A DNA stretch of 61,113 nt from a virus: positions 1-61,113 of IMG/VR virus record IMGVR_UViG_3300032050_000141; one strand, given 5' to 3'. This document shows, piece after piece, positions 39,601 through 48,138 of this stretch (position 1 is its first letter; each line of letters opens with the position of its first letter). A program made the translations under genes and the position numbers. The notes beneath the pieces were generated by a model. It was given only the letters and a program-made list of their open reading frames with translations. It was not told the origin of the DNA and ran no database searches.

Positions 39601-41607
39601 GTTCAGTTGGTTGTCCGCAATCCCGCTCAACCAACTGTCGGGGCAGTACAGCAGCCAGATGCGAACTGTCGGGGCCCGGTATCCGGGGTATGTCGTGTAG
39701 TTGGTGGTTGACGTTTTCTTGGCCGGCGTCAGCGTCACCTCGATATACGGCGCGCCGCCGCTGGTCTGCACGGGCACCGTGATCCACACCCACTTGTCCT
39801 CGGTGTCGGTCGCGGACTCCAGTTCCGCCCGACTTCCCGTGTAATACCGCAGCGAAATCTTGCTGTAGTCCCACGTATACAGGTCGGCATAGCGATCGTA
39901 GACCGGCCCCGGGACGTTGTTGGTGGCGCCGTATGAGCCGCGATTGATCTTGGCACGGCTATGGAAATTGACCTGAAAGTTGGGCGTGAACGCGGCAAAG
40001 AAATCGTAGTTGTTGTTCCACCACTGATAGTCGGCGTAATACCACGTTCCGTTGACGAGATCGTTTGGCCGCTGCGAGCAATCGTCTGTGTCGATGAAAT
40101 AGTCGAACGATGTGCCGGTGGCTAGCGTGGAGACTGCTGTGCCAAAGAACGCGCCGCTGGGCCTCACTGGCCACGTTGGGTCTTGCGTGGTTGCGGTCGT
40201 GACGCTGTTGGACAGCGAGCCAGTCTGCATCGAGAACGACACAAGAGCCGACGCGCCGCTGCCTACCGAAGACCCTCCCGGGGTAAGCGGGATCAGTGCC
40301 GAGTAGGTGGATGTCGTGCTATCAAACGTGGCGGTAGCGCCCTGCGTGAAGGTGAGCGTGACGGTCGCGCTGGCTGTTGCTGCCTGCGAGATAGTGACCG
40401 TGCCGGTCGTGGGGTCTACGGCCGACACCGTGGTGTTGGCGGGGATTCCCGTGCCAGTGACGCGAGCCCCAACCAGAATGCGGGACGCATTTCCAACGGA
40501 TGTCAGGGCGGTGCTGGTGTTTGTGGTCCCCGTAGCCGTGAACGTGTAGGCAATCGTCGTGGAGCCCGGGTCCACCACGTAAGCGTGCGAGAAACTGGCG
40601 TTCGTTGACCCTGTTCGGACTGGCTCGTTGAACGTCAGCGTGACCGTTCCGTTCGCGGTGGCGAGCGACGGGCTGATGGAAAAACTATTGGTAGTTGTTG
40701 TGACGCTGGCCACGACAGCGTTTGCCGGAATGCCGGTGCCGGTAACCCTCGCCCCCACCCGCACCTTGTTGATGTTCCCAACGGCGGTGATGTTAGACCC
40801 GTTTAGGGATGTGGTGCCGGTGGTGGTAAACACTGGCTCCAGCCCCTGAAGGCCGGGGTCGATGCCAATGATTCCGTATGCCCGGAACCCAACCCCCTTC
40901 ACCGAAGACTCGTCTACGGTAAGGGTGGGAGCCGTCTGGTAGCCGGAGCCGCCGTCAATGACATCGACGGCCGTGACCGATCCGCCCTGCACGATGGCCT
41001 TTAGCCGCGCGTCACGCACGCGGGCGCCGCCGCCAGTGATGACGATTGGCGGGGCGGCCCAGTACGATCCGCCGCCGTCCAGAACGTCTACCCTCTCGAT
41101 GAAGTAGCCGTTCCCACTAGGCGTAACCGATGGAGCCACGGTCGGCGCCTGCAAGCCCATGACGATGGCCTGCTTTGTAGTTCGCGGCATGGCCAGAGGG
41201 TCCACGCCGTTCCCGTGGAAGATGTAGATGCGTCCGTGCCGGTCCTCGGCAAACGATGGGCTTACCAGAGAATCGGTCGTGACAACGTATGAGGGCGAGA
41301 ATGCCCACGCGATTTCGTTGTTGGTTTCAGTTGGCGACTGATACCGAATGGTCGTTTGTGTGGCTGAAGTCCGGGAGCAAACGATGAGGTCATCGCCGGA
41401 GTTCACGCTGTTGCTGACGCGGTAGACCCCGATGATGCCGCTGTAGTCGTTGCTGGTGAAGATGGCTTCCATGCCCGGCCGCTGGCGCAACTCGCCCGGC
41501 CGCTTGATCTGGAGATTGTTGTGCCGGACCGTAGCCCCCGGCGGCAAAACATAGGGGCTGATTGCGGTGGCGAGGCCCTTCCAGTTGTCGATCCTGACGC
41601 CCGGCAT
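36613..41607 (-). CDS. giant tail nozzle-type protein (1664 residues)
   Basis: I start at ATG 41607, directly after the adaptor stop; the frame is open for 60 residues more but those overlap the adaptor gene. The opening MPGVRIDNWKGLATAIS and ends such as RPGMEAIF fit T7 gp12-like tail proteins (about 800 residues), so this one is twice the usual length. Inserted material includes paired Ig-like units ending GARVTGTGIPAN (about residues 270-400) and at least four GGSGY/GTNYYGTP-type strand turns followed by PxLTV/PEVTV. It probably forms the tail tube end or an adhesin-bearing nozzle. The function of the insertions is unknown. Confidence 0.72.
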   Translation of the reverse strand: MPGVRIDNWKGLATAISPYVLPPGATVRHNNLQIKRPGELRQRPGMEAIFTSNDYSGIIGVYRVSNSVNSGDDLIVCSRTSATQTTIRYQSPTETNNEIAWAFSPSYVVTTDSLVSPSFAEDRHGRIYIFHGNGVDPLAMPRTTKQAIVMGLQAPTVAPSVTPSGNGYFIERVDVLDGGGSYWAAPPIVITGGGARVRDARLKAIVQGGSVTAVDVIDGGSGYQTAPTLTVDESSVKGVGFRAYGIIGIDPGLQGLEPVFTTTGTTSLNGSNITAVGNINKVRVGARVTGTGIPANAVVASVTTTTNSFSISPSLATANGTVTLTFNEPVRTGSTNASFSHAYVVDPGSTTIAYTFTATGTTNTSTALTSVGNASRILVGARVTGTGIPANTTVSAVDPTTGTVTISQAATASATVTLTFTQGATATFDSTTSTYSALIPLTPGGSSVGSGASALVSFSMQTGSLSNSVTTATTQDPTWPVRPSGAFFGTAVSTLATGTSFDYFIDTDDCSQRPNDLVNGTWYYADYQWWNNNYDFFAAFTPNFQVNFHSRAKINRGSYGATNNVPGPVYDRYADLYTWDYSKISLRYYTGSRAELESATDTEDKWVWITVPVQTSGGAPYIEVTLTPAKKTSTTNYTTYPGYRAPTVRIWLLYCPDSWLSGIADNQLNVGWRRTVGATRPGETNPTANAATTNTAKGWWTAGAAETGVAKRPIVNFRTAPGTASPGITKDTVAVIDPGSGMEQQTFFALQFDQINAASSFWATGYSLNTTDASMHADGSILRPASGNPVSGTVAWANIDKNPAAPTYTAEYQQTFNPARFTKTFSQYRQRLYFWANTLVDGQQGPPGAVLGTPTVSIPGSNFLTGDTAAFTLRQRSENTSPPSSATFTDGYTYTFTARQITQPATTTSITSVQISSAGTNYYGTPQLKYSGNGYGLTLDPVVSNGTISAINITNGGSGFTQSPLITADSQTAKLIPVMRPAMRGTYRCAYRFADWSMTELSRPNITTTSGSTTATVSNTVGLAPGIVIESDNVPFMAKIVSISGSTITLSAAATVTGTAPAIVRDMTKPIFYSNFSPITDVDTTQFAAVPRPTQMVWNLSGVQPPSRATVVEFFRTSGDESLVFYRLEQYGKVAGNSVNIVGSDTMTDEDLFNPNRPFYAAMPVVLPNGGLNAYRFGVPRNDMSVCAAYGDRLWYAVSTSGENANSVFFSEFDEFESCPAENEIAIQNNQKTTDSLVGLIPYATYLLCMQNSHCYGLSYNTDPTVDASIQLLANRGMLSQGCYDMFDDRVYAMDERGIYVMERSGNVESLSDPIRNYFDLGLLDLNYRKKFFVKVDQRNSILRAFVVTKGSNATSPNMAFCYHIDLKTWWTESWPNGLTCAINYRRSFTEQDRVVYGAVDGDLYREGGLRDYTYRSLKSVTVTNGGSGYKAAPEVTVASGQNGCGASFTAVVVNGAVSEILIDEPGFGYGVVTAGVLNPAVTLTIAPPPSGTTATASAVCHDLYQASGDFTQVSVPYAVRTGAMELVNDGNANTKDAMQDRSVSVIYRPTETNSDLYLREFFNNSPQPRINVMARDRGTGFVHDTTGAKTRLNMSSTRSSLGLSTGVAKAQFAGRNYSDMGGADRHVAVELSGPSVLAGTADSAPSEVLLYGLEVNGVLDNGG

Positions 41608-41609
41608 GG

Positions 41610-42743
41610 TCACCCCACATCCGGCAGAAGCGGCGAGTAGTAGCCCATGGTGCGGGGCGTCGGGTACTGCCTCCGGACGCGGCCGGCGGCCGGGCTGATG
41701 GTGTCGTTCTCCATTGCCAGCCGCAGGTCGCGGTTGAGGACGGCTGCGGCTTGGTTTGCATCCTTGCCGACCAGCCGGGCGTACCACATTTCGGTGGCAG
41801 ACAGGATGGCCGTGTACATCGTGGGGCTCGCGTCGATGATGCTGGAGATGGCGTACTTGACGTTTGTCATGGCCGGCAGCGCCGTGTCCACGGTCAGCGT
41901 GGTGTCATTGACTCGCTCGACCACACGCCGCTCATGCACAAATGGGTTCAGGGCGCCAATTGGGTCGGCGTCCGTGCTGGCGGTCCCGAAGCGAATGACG
42001 GCGCCTTCAAGGTCTGGCGGCAGGGTTGTTCCAGAGAACGTCACCGTAGTGAAGTTGGGGCTGGCCACGGTCGCCGTTCCGGCCCGGCAGGACGGCTCAT
42101 AGCCCATGAGTTTGATGGGCAGCGGGGTGTAGCGGTACAGGTAGTACACGACCGTGCCGTTGGTGGGCACGCCCACGAATCGGATTTGCCACCGCTGCGG
42201 GTCGGTGTCGCTCCGCATAACCGTGTAGTAGTAGGGCTCGCCGGCGCCACGGGTGTTGATCTGGAGTTGCTGCCACTCCTGCGGCTGGATGTAGCAGTAC
42301 AGAGTGCCGACGGTTTCGGTGATGAGCCCGTCCACATCCTTCAGGTTTGCCGGCAGGTCATAAAACGTCTGCGCCAGCACCGTTACGTTGGAGCCGTCTG
42401 CAACAGCGGGGCGGTCGAGCGTGACTTGATTACCGCTGACTGACACGATCCGAGGCGCCATGCTGAAGTAGCCATTGGCCCCAAAGATCACCAGCCTCCC
42501 CTTCACGAACCCTGTGGCACTGGCCACCGTGATGACGGGGCTTCCACTGACGATGGTCGCCGTGGTGCTGACTTGGTTGGTCGTGAACGTGCCCTCGGTG
42601 GTGTGCCAAAGCCAGTCGCGTGTCTGATAGATGTCCCGGCAGGCGCTGACAACGGCCGTGCGGACAGCCCGATGCTCCCCGTCCTGCGCACCGCCACCGG
42701 TCGCGGTCAGCAGAAAATCCACAACATCTTGTGCTGTGTTCAT
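41610..42743 (-). CDS. tail adaptor-type protein (377 residues), T7 gp11-like
   Basis: Starts MNTAQDVVDFLLTATGG. Strand-rich in the first half with an N-terminal helical segment (VSACRDIYQTRDWLWHTTEGTF), as seen for gp11-type adaptors that connect the portal ring to the nozzle. Its position between the portal-side genes and the nozzle-like gene agrees. The length is greater than T7 gp11 (196), so homology is only suggested. Confidence 0.6.
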   Translation of the reverse strand: MNTAQDVVDFLLTATGGGAQDGEHRAVRTAVVSACRDIYQTRDWLWHTTEGTFTTNQVSTTATIVSGSPVITVASATGFVKGRLVIFGANGYFSMAPRIVSVSGNQVTLDRPAVADGSNVTVLAQTFYDLPANLKDVDGLITETVGTLYCYIQPQEWQQLQINTRGAGEPYYYTVMRSDTDPQRWQIRFVGVPTNGTVVYYLYRYTPLPIKLMGYEPSCRAGTATVASPNFTTVTFSGTTLPPDLEGAVIRFGTASTDADPIGALNPFVHERRVVERVNDTTLTVDTALPAMTNVKYAISSIIDASPTMYTAILSATEMWYARLVGKDANQAAAVLNRDLRLAMENDTISPAAGRVRRQYPTPRTMGYYSPLLPDVG

Positions 42744-43225
42744 GCCTTCGGCCTCTTGTACCCGTACTTGTCCTTCACCATCTCCCGGAGGTCTTTATCC
42801 TTCATCTTGCTGGCCTTGGGGTTGTGAGCCCGCTCGGCCGCCATCATCTGATTGGTCAGGCGTGCAGACAGCCGCTTCCTCTTGGGGGGCGGCATGGCAA
42901 CACCCTTGTGATCCACGATCCCCTGAATCGTCAGGTTGCGCTCGCGGGCAACCTTCTTGATGTCAGCGACCGAATCAACCCATGCGGCCGGGTCGCGGTG
43001 GCCACGCTTGTCTGCGAGCCCGCTCATGTAGTACCGACCACTTACGTTGATACCGGATGCCCGTGCCTCGCGCAGGATGCGGTCCGCGTGATCCTTGGGC
43101 ATATCGTCCAGCCACTCTTGATTGGTTCTTCCCTGCATTAACGCCCGGTCCGTTCCCCTGACTCCGGGCGGCTGTTGGAGGGCGCACATCTCCGCGAACC
43201 TCGGCGTCTGTCCGTCGGACAGCAT
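42740..43225 (-). CDS. 161-residue conserved phage protein of unknown function
   Basis: I place the start at 43225, where GGAGAGG lies nine bases upstream, not at the longer frame to 43402, which is read through the HNH gene. The product (FAEMCALQQPPG, RILREARASGINVSGRYYMSGLADKRG, DPAAWVDS) is helical with a basic end (KDKYGYKRPKA). Proteins with the SGRYYMSGLAD pattern sit between portal and tail genes in other phages. Function unknown. Confidence 0.68.
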   Translation of the reverse strand: MLSDGQTPRFAEMCALQQPPGVRGTDRALMQGRTNQEWLDDMPKDHADRILREARASGINVSGRYYMSGLADKRGHRDPAAWVDSVADIKKVARERNLTIQGIVDHKGVAMPPPKRKRLSARLTNQMMAAERAHNPKASKMKDKDLREMVKDKYGYKRPKA

Positions 43226-43547
43226 ACGCAAATACCTCTCCTGCACATCCCTGCCGGCGAGAGCGATGCTTGCGGGAATTTCGACGGGCGTGGGCTTTGA
43301 GGTATCGCACGGCCCGGAGCAATCCGGCGAGGTTGTCGCCAAATCTGGCGAGGGCTGCGTTGCATCCAGTACAGAGGAGTCCACGGATGACATTCGTTTC
43401 ATGGCAGTGGTCTACACAGACGCGGCGATTGCTGTTGCATATCTCGCATCTACCGTTGTTTCTGGACGCAATCCGGTCGAATGCGGCCTGACTAATCCGG
43501 TAGCGGCTCCAGAAATTGTGCCACCGCTTCCGTTGTTTGGCGTCCAC
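42975..43547 (-). CDS. endonuclease VII-like HNH endonuclease (190 residues or shorter)
   Basis: The start is GTG at 43547, overlapping the portal stop (TAGTG). CEICNSNRR (about 34-42), CVDHCHETN (about 44-52) and RGLLCTGCNAAL (about 55-66) give the two CxxC knuckles and DH...H...N core of the endonuclease VII-type group. Residues after about 90 are low in complexity and run out of frame through the next gene for 251 bases, so the active part is the first ~90. The insertion next to a conserved gene is typical of a homing endonuclease. Confidence 0.78.
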   Translation of the reverse strand: MDAKQRKRWHNFWSRYRISQAAFDRIASRNNGRCEICNSNRRVCVDHCHETNVIRGLLCTGCNAALARFGDNLAGLLRAVRYLKAHARRNSRKHRSRRQGCAGEVFAYAVRRTDAEVRGDVRPPTAARSQGNGPGVNAGKNQSRVAGRYAQGSRGPHPARGTGIRYQRKWSVLHERARRQAWPPRPGRMG

Positions 43548-45568
43548 TACGCCGGGCCCGGGGGCGGCGGGGGCTCCGTTCCCTCCCCGCCCGCCGCTGC
43601 CTGCTCACCGGGGGGAGGACCGGGTGGCGGCGCGGCGGGCGGGGGCGGGGGTGGAGGTATCAAGTAGGCGGACGGGTCGATGTCGAGGGATTCGGCCCAG
43701 TCCCGCATGAGGGCGTTGTACGGGTCTACCATCCCGGCACTGACCAGCCCCGAAACGATGGGGCCAAGCGTCTGCACGGCCATCTGCATCTGCTCCACCC
43801 GAGTGGCCTTGTTGGGCTTGCGGGCGCTTCCGGCCTCGATGCGGTAGATGAAGTCCCGGGTGAGGGAAATCAAGTCCATGCCGGCGACGTTCTGCTTCCA
43901 CGCAATGGCGCCAATGGGCCCAAGGACCGGAACAACGTCCTCTGCTTCCAGCAGCCACCGGGCCGCCAACGCCTCCCGGCGAGCCAGCAGCGACATGGCG
44001 TCTTCCAGTTGGTTCGCCATGTTGTCTGGACGAACGCTCACGTTCTCTTGTTTGATCTGCGCTTCGCTGGCACTCCTGAAGGAACTTCTGGAGTAGCCGT
44101 AGACGAGTTCCGACAGGCCCGTGCGGTGGGCAAACAGGTCTGACACGGCGCTGATGATGTCCCACAAATCCTTCGTGACTTGCGGCATCTGGAACACGGA
44201 CATGATGTCGTTGACGCCACGACCAAGGAGTTCGGAAATCTCGATGATCTTGAACCCGCCCTCGGACGGGGCGAGGATTTGATCCTTGATCGTCTGGTCT
44301 GCCGCCTTCTGGACGGCAATCATTGTCTCGCACGACGTTGCAATACGGGTGGCCGCGAACGACATCGCCCAGTTCAGTAGGCGAAGTTCTCCGATAGCGG
44401 GCCGGATGTGGGAGATCGGGTAGGAGTAGCCCGGTTTCCAGTGGAACCAGAGCGGCGTGAACGGCCAGCCAAAGTGGTCGCAGTAGAACGGGATGGGCCA
44501 CGCGGTCTTGGCGAGAAGTTCGGCCGGCAGCGCACCGGTCCCGTCATCGCCGCCCTGCATTGCTTGTTCCAGCAGTGCCGGCGGCATGTTGAGGGGATAG
44601 TCCATGCCCTCGCAGATGACCACGTAGCAGTATTTGCCCAGTTGGTCGAAGACGCCACGATGCTCTTTGGGGGCGTTCTTGAAGCGGTCGCCCATGCCGC
44701 ATTTCGACCAAATCTTGTAGATCGTGACGAGATCGTTGGTCGTTTCGATGTTTCCCTTGGATCGCTTGCTCTTGGGCTCGCGGTCCAGTTTCACCTCGGC
44801 GTTGTTGTTCTGGTGCTTCCGAAGTTCTTCCTCGTCAATGCCGTATTCCTCGGCCACCTGCTCCAGCGGCAGCACGCACTTGCGGGCACACCAGAGGATG
44901 TCATCCATGTTGTCCCAGTCGGGGTCCATGAGGAAGTTGTCTACGGTGTCATAGAAACTTCCGACCATCCGGACCGGCGGGGTTTGGCCGTCGCTGGTGG
45001 TGTCGAGCGTGACCATCTCGGTCCACATCACGCTCATGCCCTTGATAAGGGCTTCTCGCACCCACTTCTGGCCTTGCTTCTTCAGGTCGAGTTCTTGCGG
45101 GGTCCAGTTCAGATACTTCTCCAGCAACATCGCAGTGCCGCGCCGCTGCTCTTTCATCTGCGACTCTTGCAGTGCCATCTGCAAGATTTGCTGCTGCTCC
45201 GGCGGCAGCATTCGCGGGTCCATTCCCGGCTGCGGGAAGATGCCCAGCGTTTCCGGGGGCAGGTCCGGATGCTCCATGACCGACACGGTTCGGACCGGAT
45301 TGCGGTGGTACATCACTGCGCCATAGATGTCCACCAGTTCAAAAACCTTGTTCACCTGTATACGAAAATTAGGCGGGGCGATGCTGGAGTTGTAGCCCTT
45401 CTCCCCTCGCGCATAGGAGTCCCGCCACATCCAGTTATGTTCCCCGTCAAAGAACATGCTGGCTTCCTTCGCGTCTTCCGTGAAGGGCCGCTTGTACTTC
45501 CCGGCAGCGTTCAGTTTCTTGACCCACGTTTGGGTCAACTGCCGAAGCAGATCACTTACTGCCGACAT
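43547..45568 (-). CDS. portal protein (673 residues)
   Basis: N-terminal helical region, then RIQVNKVFELVDIYGAVMY (about 69-87) as in podovirus portal proteins, FDTVDNFLMDPD-type and WHW segments in the clip/wing, and a helical crown. The C-terminus is a proline/glycine-rich tail (about 640-673). Portal proteins form the dodecameric vertex where DNA enters. The gene sits between the terminase genes and the tail genes and overlaps the small gene upstream by 17 bases. Confidence 0.87.
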   Translation of the reverse strand: MSAVSDLLRQLTQTWVKKLNAAGKYKRPFTEDAKEASMFFDGEHNWMWRDSYARGEKGYNSSIAPPNFRIQVNKVFELVDIYGAVMYHRNPVRTVSVMEHPDLPPETLGIFPQPGMDPRMLPPEQQQILQMALQESQMKEQRRGTAMLLEKYLNWTPQELDLKKQGQKWVREALIKGMSVMWTEMVTLDTTSDGQTPPVRMVGSFYDTVDNFLMDPDWDNMDDILWCARKCVLPLEQVAEEYGIDEEELRKHQNNNAEVKLDREPKSKRSKGNIETTNDLVTIYKIWSKCGMGDRFKNAPKEHRGVFDQLGKYCYVVICEGMDYPLNMPPALLEQAMQGGDDGTGALPAELLAKTAWPIPFYCDHFGWPFTPLWFHWKPGYSYPISHIRPAIGELRLLNWAMSFAATRIATSCETMIAVQKAADQTIKDQILAPSEGGFKIIEISELLGRGVNDIMSVFQMPQVTKDLWDIISAVSDLFAHRTGLSELVYGYSRSSFRSASEAQIKQENVSVRPDNMANQLEDAMSLLARREALAARWLLEAEDVVPVLGPIGAIAWKQNVAGMDLISLTRDFIYRIEAGSARKPNKATRVEQMQMAVQTLGPIVSGLVSAGMVDPYNALMRDWAESLDIDPSAYLIPPPPPPPAAPPPGPPPGEQAAAGGEGTEPPPPPGPA

Positions 45569-45884
45569 TGGTCAGCCTCTCCTTGGCGGCAAGGAACGAC
45601 GCCGCGCTGGCGGCCTTGTAGACAGCCTGCGTTATCGGGGCGTAGTCCCACACACCGAGGTCGCCCCAGCCATGGTCGCCATGGATTGCGGGGTCATCCT
45701 TGTGGTGGACCGAAGGTCGATCGACCCAGCCGTGGGGTGTAAAAGTCAGAATCCGGACCGTCGAGTCACCGGGCTGCTGGATCACGAACCCGATCGTCGG
45801 GTTGCTGAACGAGTGGATGTCCGTGCTGAACAGCACGATGTCACCAATCGCCGGCTGGGGCATCGACCAAGGCGTGTTAGCCAT
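45552..45884 (-). CDS. 110-residue conserved phage protein
   Basis: I start at the ATG at 45884; GGAGGAGG sits just upstream, inside the end of the terminase gene, and the frame would otherwise start at 45896 within that site. The protein is mainly beta (DIVLFSTDIHSF, TIGFVIQQPG, VRILTFTPHGW) with conserved-looking HHKDDPAIHGDHGWGD. It is always near the terminase or portal in such genomes; role unknown. Confidence 0.7.
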   Translation of the reverse strand: MANTPWSMPQPAIGDIVLFSTDIHSFSNPTIGFVIQQPGDSTVRILTFTPHGWVDRPSVHHKDDPAIHGDHGWGDLGVWDYAPITQAVYKAASAASFLAAKERLTNVGSK

Positions 45885-47568
45885 ATCCTCCTCCATAGGT
45901 TGGGCCCAAATTTACATACCCGCCTTCTTCCTCGCCAAGCCTTTTCTTGCGGCGATCAAGCCATTTGACCCACCAAGGCTCGGATTCGGGGCGTGCGGGA
46001 GGTTCGTGGTAGCGGGGCCGGTACGCACACAGGTACTCCATGCACTGGACTATGTGGCACTCGCCTCTGGTATTGGGAGCGTCGGTCACCACGGCCACGC
46101 CGGACACGTAGTTGACCTTCTTCCTGTACCGCTTGATTTCTCGCTCCAAGTCTGGAACAGCGTTCTTCAGCACCCGCAATAGGGGAGTTCCGGTCTTCGC
46201 GCGAATATGCAGGCTGACGCGGGTGGCCTCGGTGCGGGCCGGGATGTCATCACAGCCAGCAAGAAAACTGGAGCCCGTGATCTCCGACCGGATGCCCCGC
46301 TGGATCAGTTGCTCGGTGTATTGCTCGCTCGGGAGCCGGCCAGACCCGATGTCTCGGATGCGGGCACCGTGGGCGTCGATGATGAACGCATGGAAATGGT
46401 GGTCGCGGACCTTTTCTTGGAACTTCTCCCCAAATACCGAGGCGTTGCACTGCCGCAAATACAGTTGGTCATAGAGCAGGAACATGCTCTCGTCTGGCGG
46501 CACGGCCACGAACAGCACGGCGGTGACGGTGTGGCCGGGGTCGATGATCGCGTACCGCGTCCAGTTGCTGGGAATCTGGCCGTTCTCCAGTTCCTCCCGG
46601 TTAAATCCGTGGATGGACATGTCGAAGTTGGGGTACATCAACACGGAATCCGTGATGAAGTCGCCTTCGGCACGCTGCCGCAGAACGTCAGGCCCGATCG
46701 CCGCCCACCGGGCGATGGACTTCTGCTTCTCGGTTTCGTTCAGGTAGGGGTTGTCCAAGAACCGCAACTTGAACAGCCGGATGGCGGACTTCTCACCGTG
46801 CAGGGCTTCCTGTTCCTCGGCTCGTTCCTTGAGCCCAATCAGTGCGTTGTTGGTGCTATGTGGCATAGCCGACCAGCACAGCCGTCCACGGCGGTCCACT
46901 ATGCGTCCCTGCATTTCAGGAACCCAGTTCTCGTTATTGATGTCCTCGTCTATATGAACACGGTCGGCACTGAACCCTTGTACGGGATCGCCCTCACTGC
47001 TGAAGAAGTAAATCGTCCACCCAGTATGGAGCGTGCATTGCTGTATGTAACGGGCAGACTTTAATACCCACGACTTGGATTTAACGAGCCGCTTCGGGAT
47101 CAACTCCGGCGCCGGCCGGGCCTCCCACCTGCGGTCTTCGTCGGTGGCGGGGTTGAAGACCCTCCACTCCCCAGTCTGCAAATCCTTGATGATCTTGAAT
47201 GCGCCCGGAAGAAACAGGGACGGGTACACGACCAGACCGATGTGCTTCCAGTCCTTCCCGATGATGACCAGAACGCCATCATTGGTGGGGTATTTCTTGA
47301 AGGGGTCTTGCCCCGTCACGGCGCGGGCGTCTTCCACGAACGTGGACAGGGACTTGCCGGAGCGGTTGCCGCCGATGACGAGGATTTCACTCGCCGGGCA
47401 CCGATGAATCTCCTCCTGCGCTGGGGTCGGCTGATAGAGTTTCAGCCCCTCCAGTTGCCGTTCCTTCAGTTCGTTCTGGAGTTCCTTGATCTTGTCCAGT
47501 TGGTGCTGGGACAGGTTCGGAATCTTGGGAATCTTCGGGGGATTCGCCTTCGGATGACGGCTTGGCAT
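45877..47568 (-). CDS. terL: terminase large subunit (563 residues)
   Basis: Walker A GGNRSGKS (66-73), Walker B VHIDED (204-209) and the nuclease strand YAIIDPGHT (339-347, D343) are in the right order. The ATPase packages DNA into the prohead and the nuclease cuts the concatemer. The start at 47568 overlaps the upstream gene by 182 bases, but the extra N-terminus is lysine/proline-rich and low in complexity, so an internal start is conceivable. C-terminal basic region and a glycine-rich end follow. No gene for a dedicated cos cleavage was seen, so headful packaging is possible. Confidence 0.93.
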   Translation of the reverse strand: MPSRHPKANPPKIPKIPNLSQHQLDKIKELQNELKERQLEGLKLYQPTPAQEEIHRCPASEILVIGGNRSGKSLSTFVEDARAVTGQDPFKKYPTNDGVLVIIGKDWKHIGLVVYPSLFLPGAFKIIKDLQTGEWRVFNPATDEDRRWEARPAPELIPKRLVKSKSWVLKSARYIQQCTLHTGWTIYFFSSEGDPVQGFSADRVHIDEDINNENWVPEMQGRIVDRRGRLCWSAMPHSTNNALIGLKERAEEQEALHGEKSAIRLFKLRFLDNPYLNETEKQKSIARWAAIGPDVLRQRAEGDFITDSVLMYPNFDMSIHGFNREELENGQIPSNWTRYAIIDPGHTVTAVLFVAVPPDESMFLLYDQLYLRQCNASVFGEKFQEKVRDHHFHAFIIDAHGARIRDIGSGRLPSEQYTEQLIQRGIRSEITGSSFLAGCDDIPARTEATRVSLHIRAKTGTPLLRVLKNAVPDLEREIKRYRKKVNYVSGVAVVTDAPNTRGECHIVQCMEYLCAYRPRYHEPPARPESEPWWVKWLDRRKKRLGEEEGGYVNLGPTYGGGYG

Positions 47569-48064
47569 CTATCAGCACCCGCTGGGATAGGACGGCGAGC
47601 CGGAATCGCTCTTGCAGTTCGGTTTCAAGTTCGTCCTCGGTCCAGAGGGTAAGCGGCTTCTTGGCCCCGCCGCTATCCACGTTGCTCTGAATGAGCCGGC
47701 AAATCGTTTCCAGCACCTTGTTTCTGGTGCTGGTCCCGGGCTTTGCATCGTAATACTGCTTCACCATGATGGCGGCAAACCCCGACACGCCGCCGAAGTA
47801 TTCGCAAACCTTCTCCACTAACTCGGCCGAATGCGGGATATTGGACCCGCCGGCTTGGGCCAACTTGGCGTACAGGTCTACGCCAGAAGCCTCGATCTTC
47901 TTCAGGGCATTTGCCCGCTTGGCCTTCTCCTTGGCCCTCTGGTGCCTCCGCTGGGCCTTGTGGCAGGACAGGCAGACGTTAGTGAGCCCGTCCTTCTTGT
48001 GCCAATAGAAATGCTCCCGGTCTGGCGGGAACAGCGTACCACAATGGATACATGGCTGTGACAT
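47387..48064 (-). CDS. putative small terminase subunit with zinc-binding N-terminus (225 residues)
   Basis: I start at the ATG at 48064; a longer frame exists but overlaps the terminator hairpin. CIHCG (residues 5-9) and CLSCHKAQ (about 31-38) give two CxxC pairs of a small zinc fold, followed by a strongly basic helix (QRRHQRAKEKAKRANAL), a helical middle and a disordered acidic C-terminal third that overlaps TerL. It sits just before terL, as small subunits do, and would bind DNA. Family not recognised. Confidence 0.6.
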   Translation of the reverse strand: MSQPCIHCGTLFPPDREHFYWHKKDGLTNVCLSCHKAQRRHQRAKEKAKRANALKKIEASGVDLYAKLAQAGGSNIPHSAELVEKVCEYFGGVSGFAAIMVKQYYDAKPGTSTRNKVLETICRLIQSNVDSGGAKKPLTLWTEDELETELQERFRLAVLSQRVLIDAKPSSEGESPEDSQDSEPVPAPTGQDQGTPERTEGTATGGAETLSADPSAGGDSSVPGE

Positions 48065-48074
48065 GCCCGGGAAT

Positions 48075-48113
48075 GATAACAGCCCGCCGAGGTTTCCCCC
48101 AGCGGGCTGTATC
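48075..48113 (-). terminator. hairpin between the decoration and small terminase genes
   Basis: Nine-bp perfect stem (48079-48087 with 48102-48110), extended by three base pairs with one bulge. No T-run follows on the minus strand. It lies between the stop of the decoration gene (48139) and the start of the terminase gene (48064). It could separate the abundant capsid message from the terminase genes. Confidence 0.6.
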
Positions 48114-48138
48114 GTGTCACAAGTCTGGTCCGTGCGGA

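Noticed and set aside
41608-41787. N-terminal extension of the giant tail protein
   Set aside because: The extra 60 residues overlap the end of the adaptor gene out of frame and are arginine/proline-rich; the start after the stop codon is favoured.
44408-45742. 444-residue open frame on the plus strand
   Set aside because: It lies opposite the portal gene, has no ribosome site, and its composition (H, R, V-rich) is that of an antisense shadow in GC-rich DNA.
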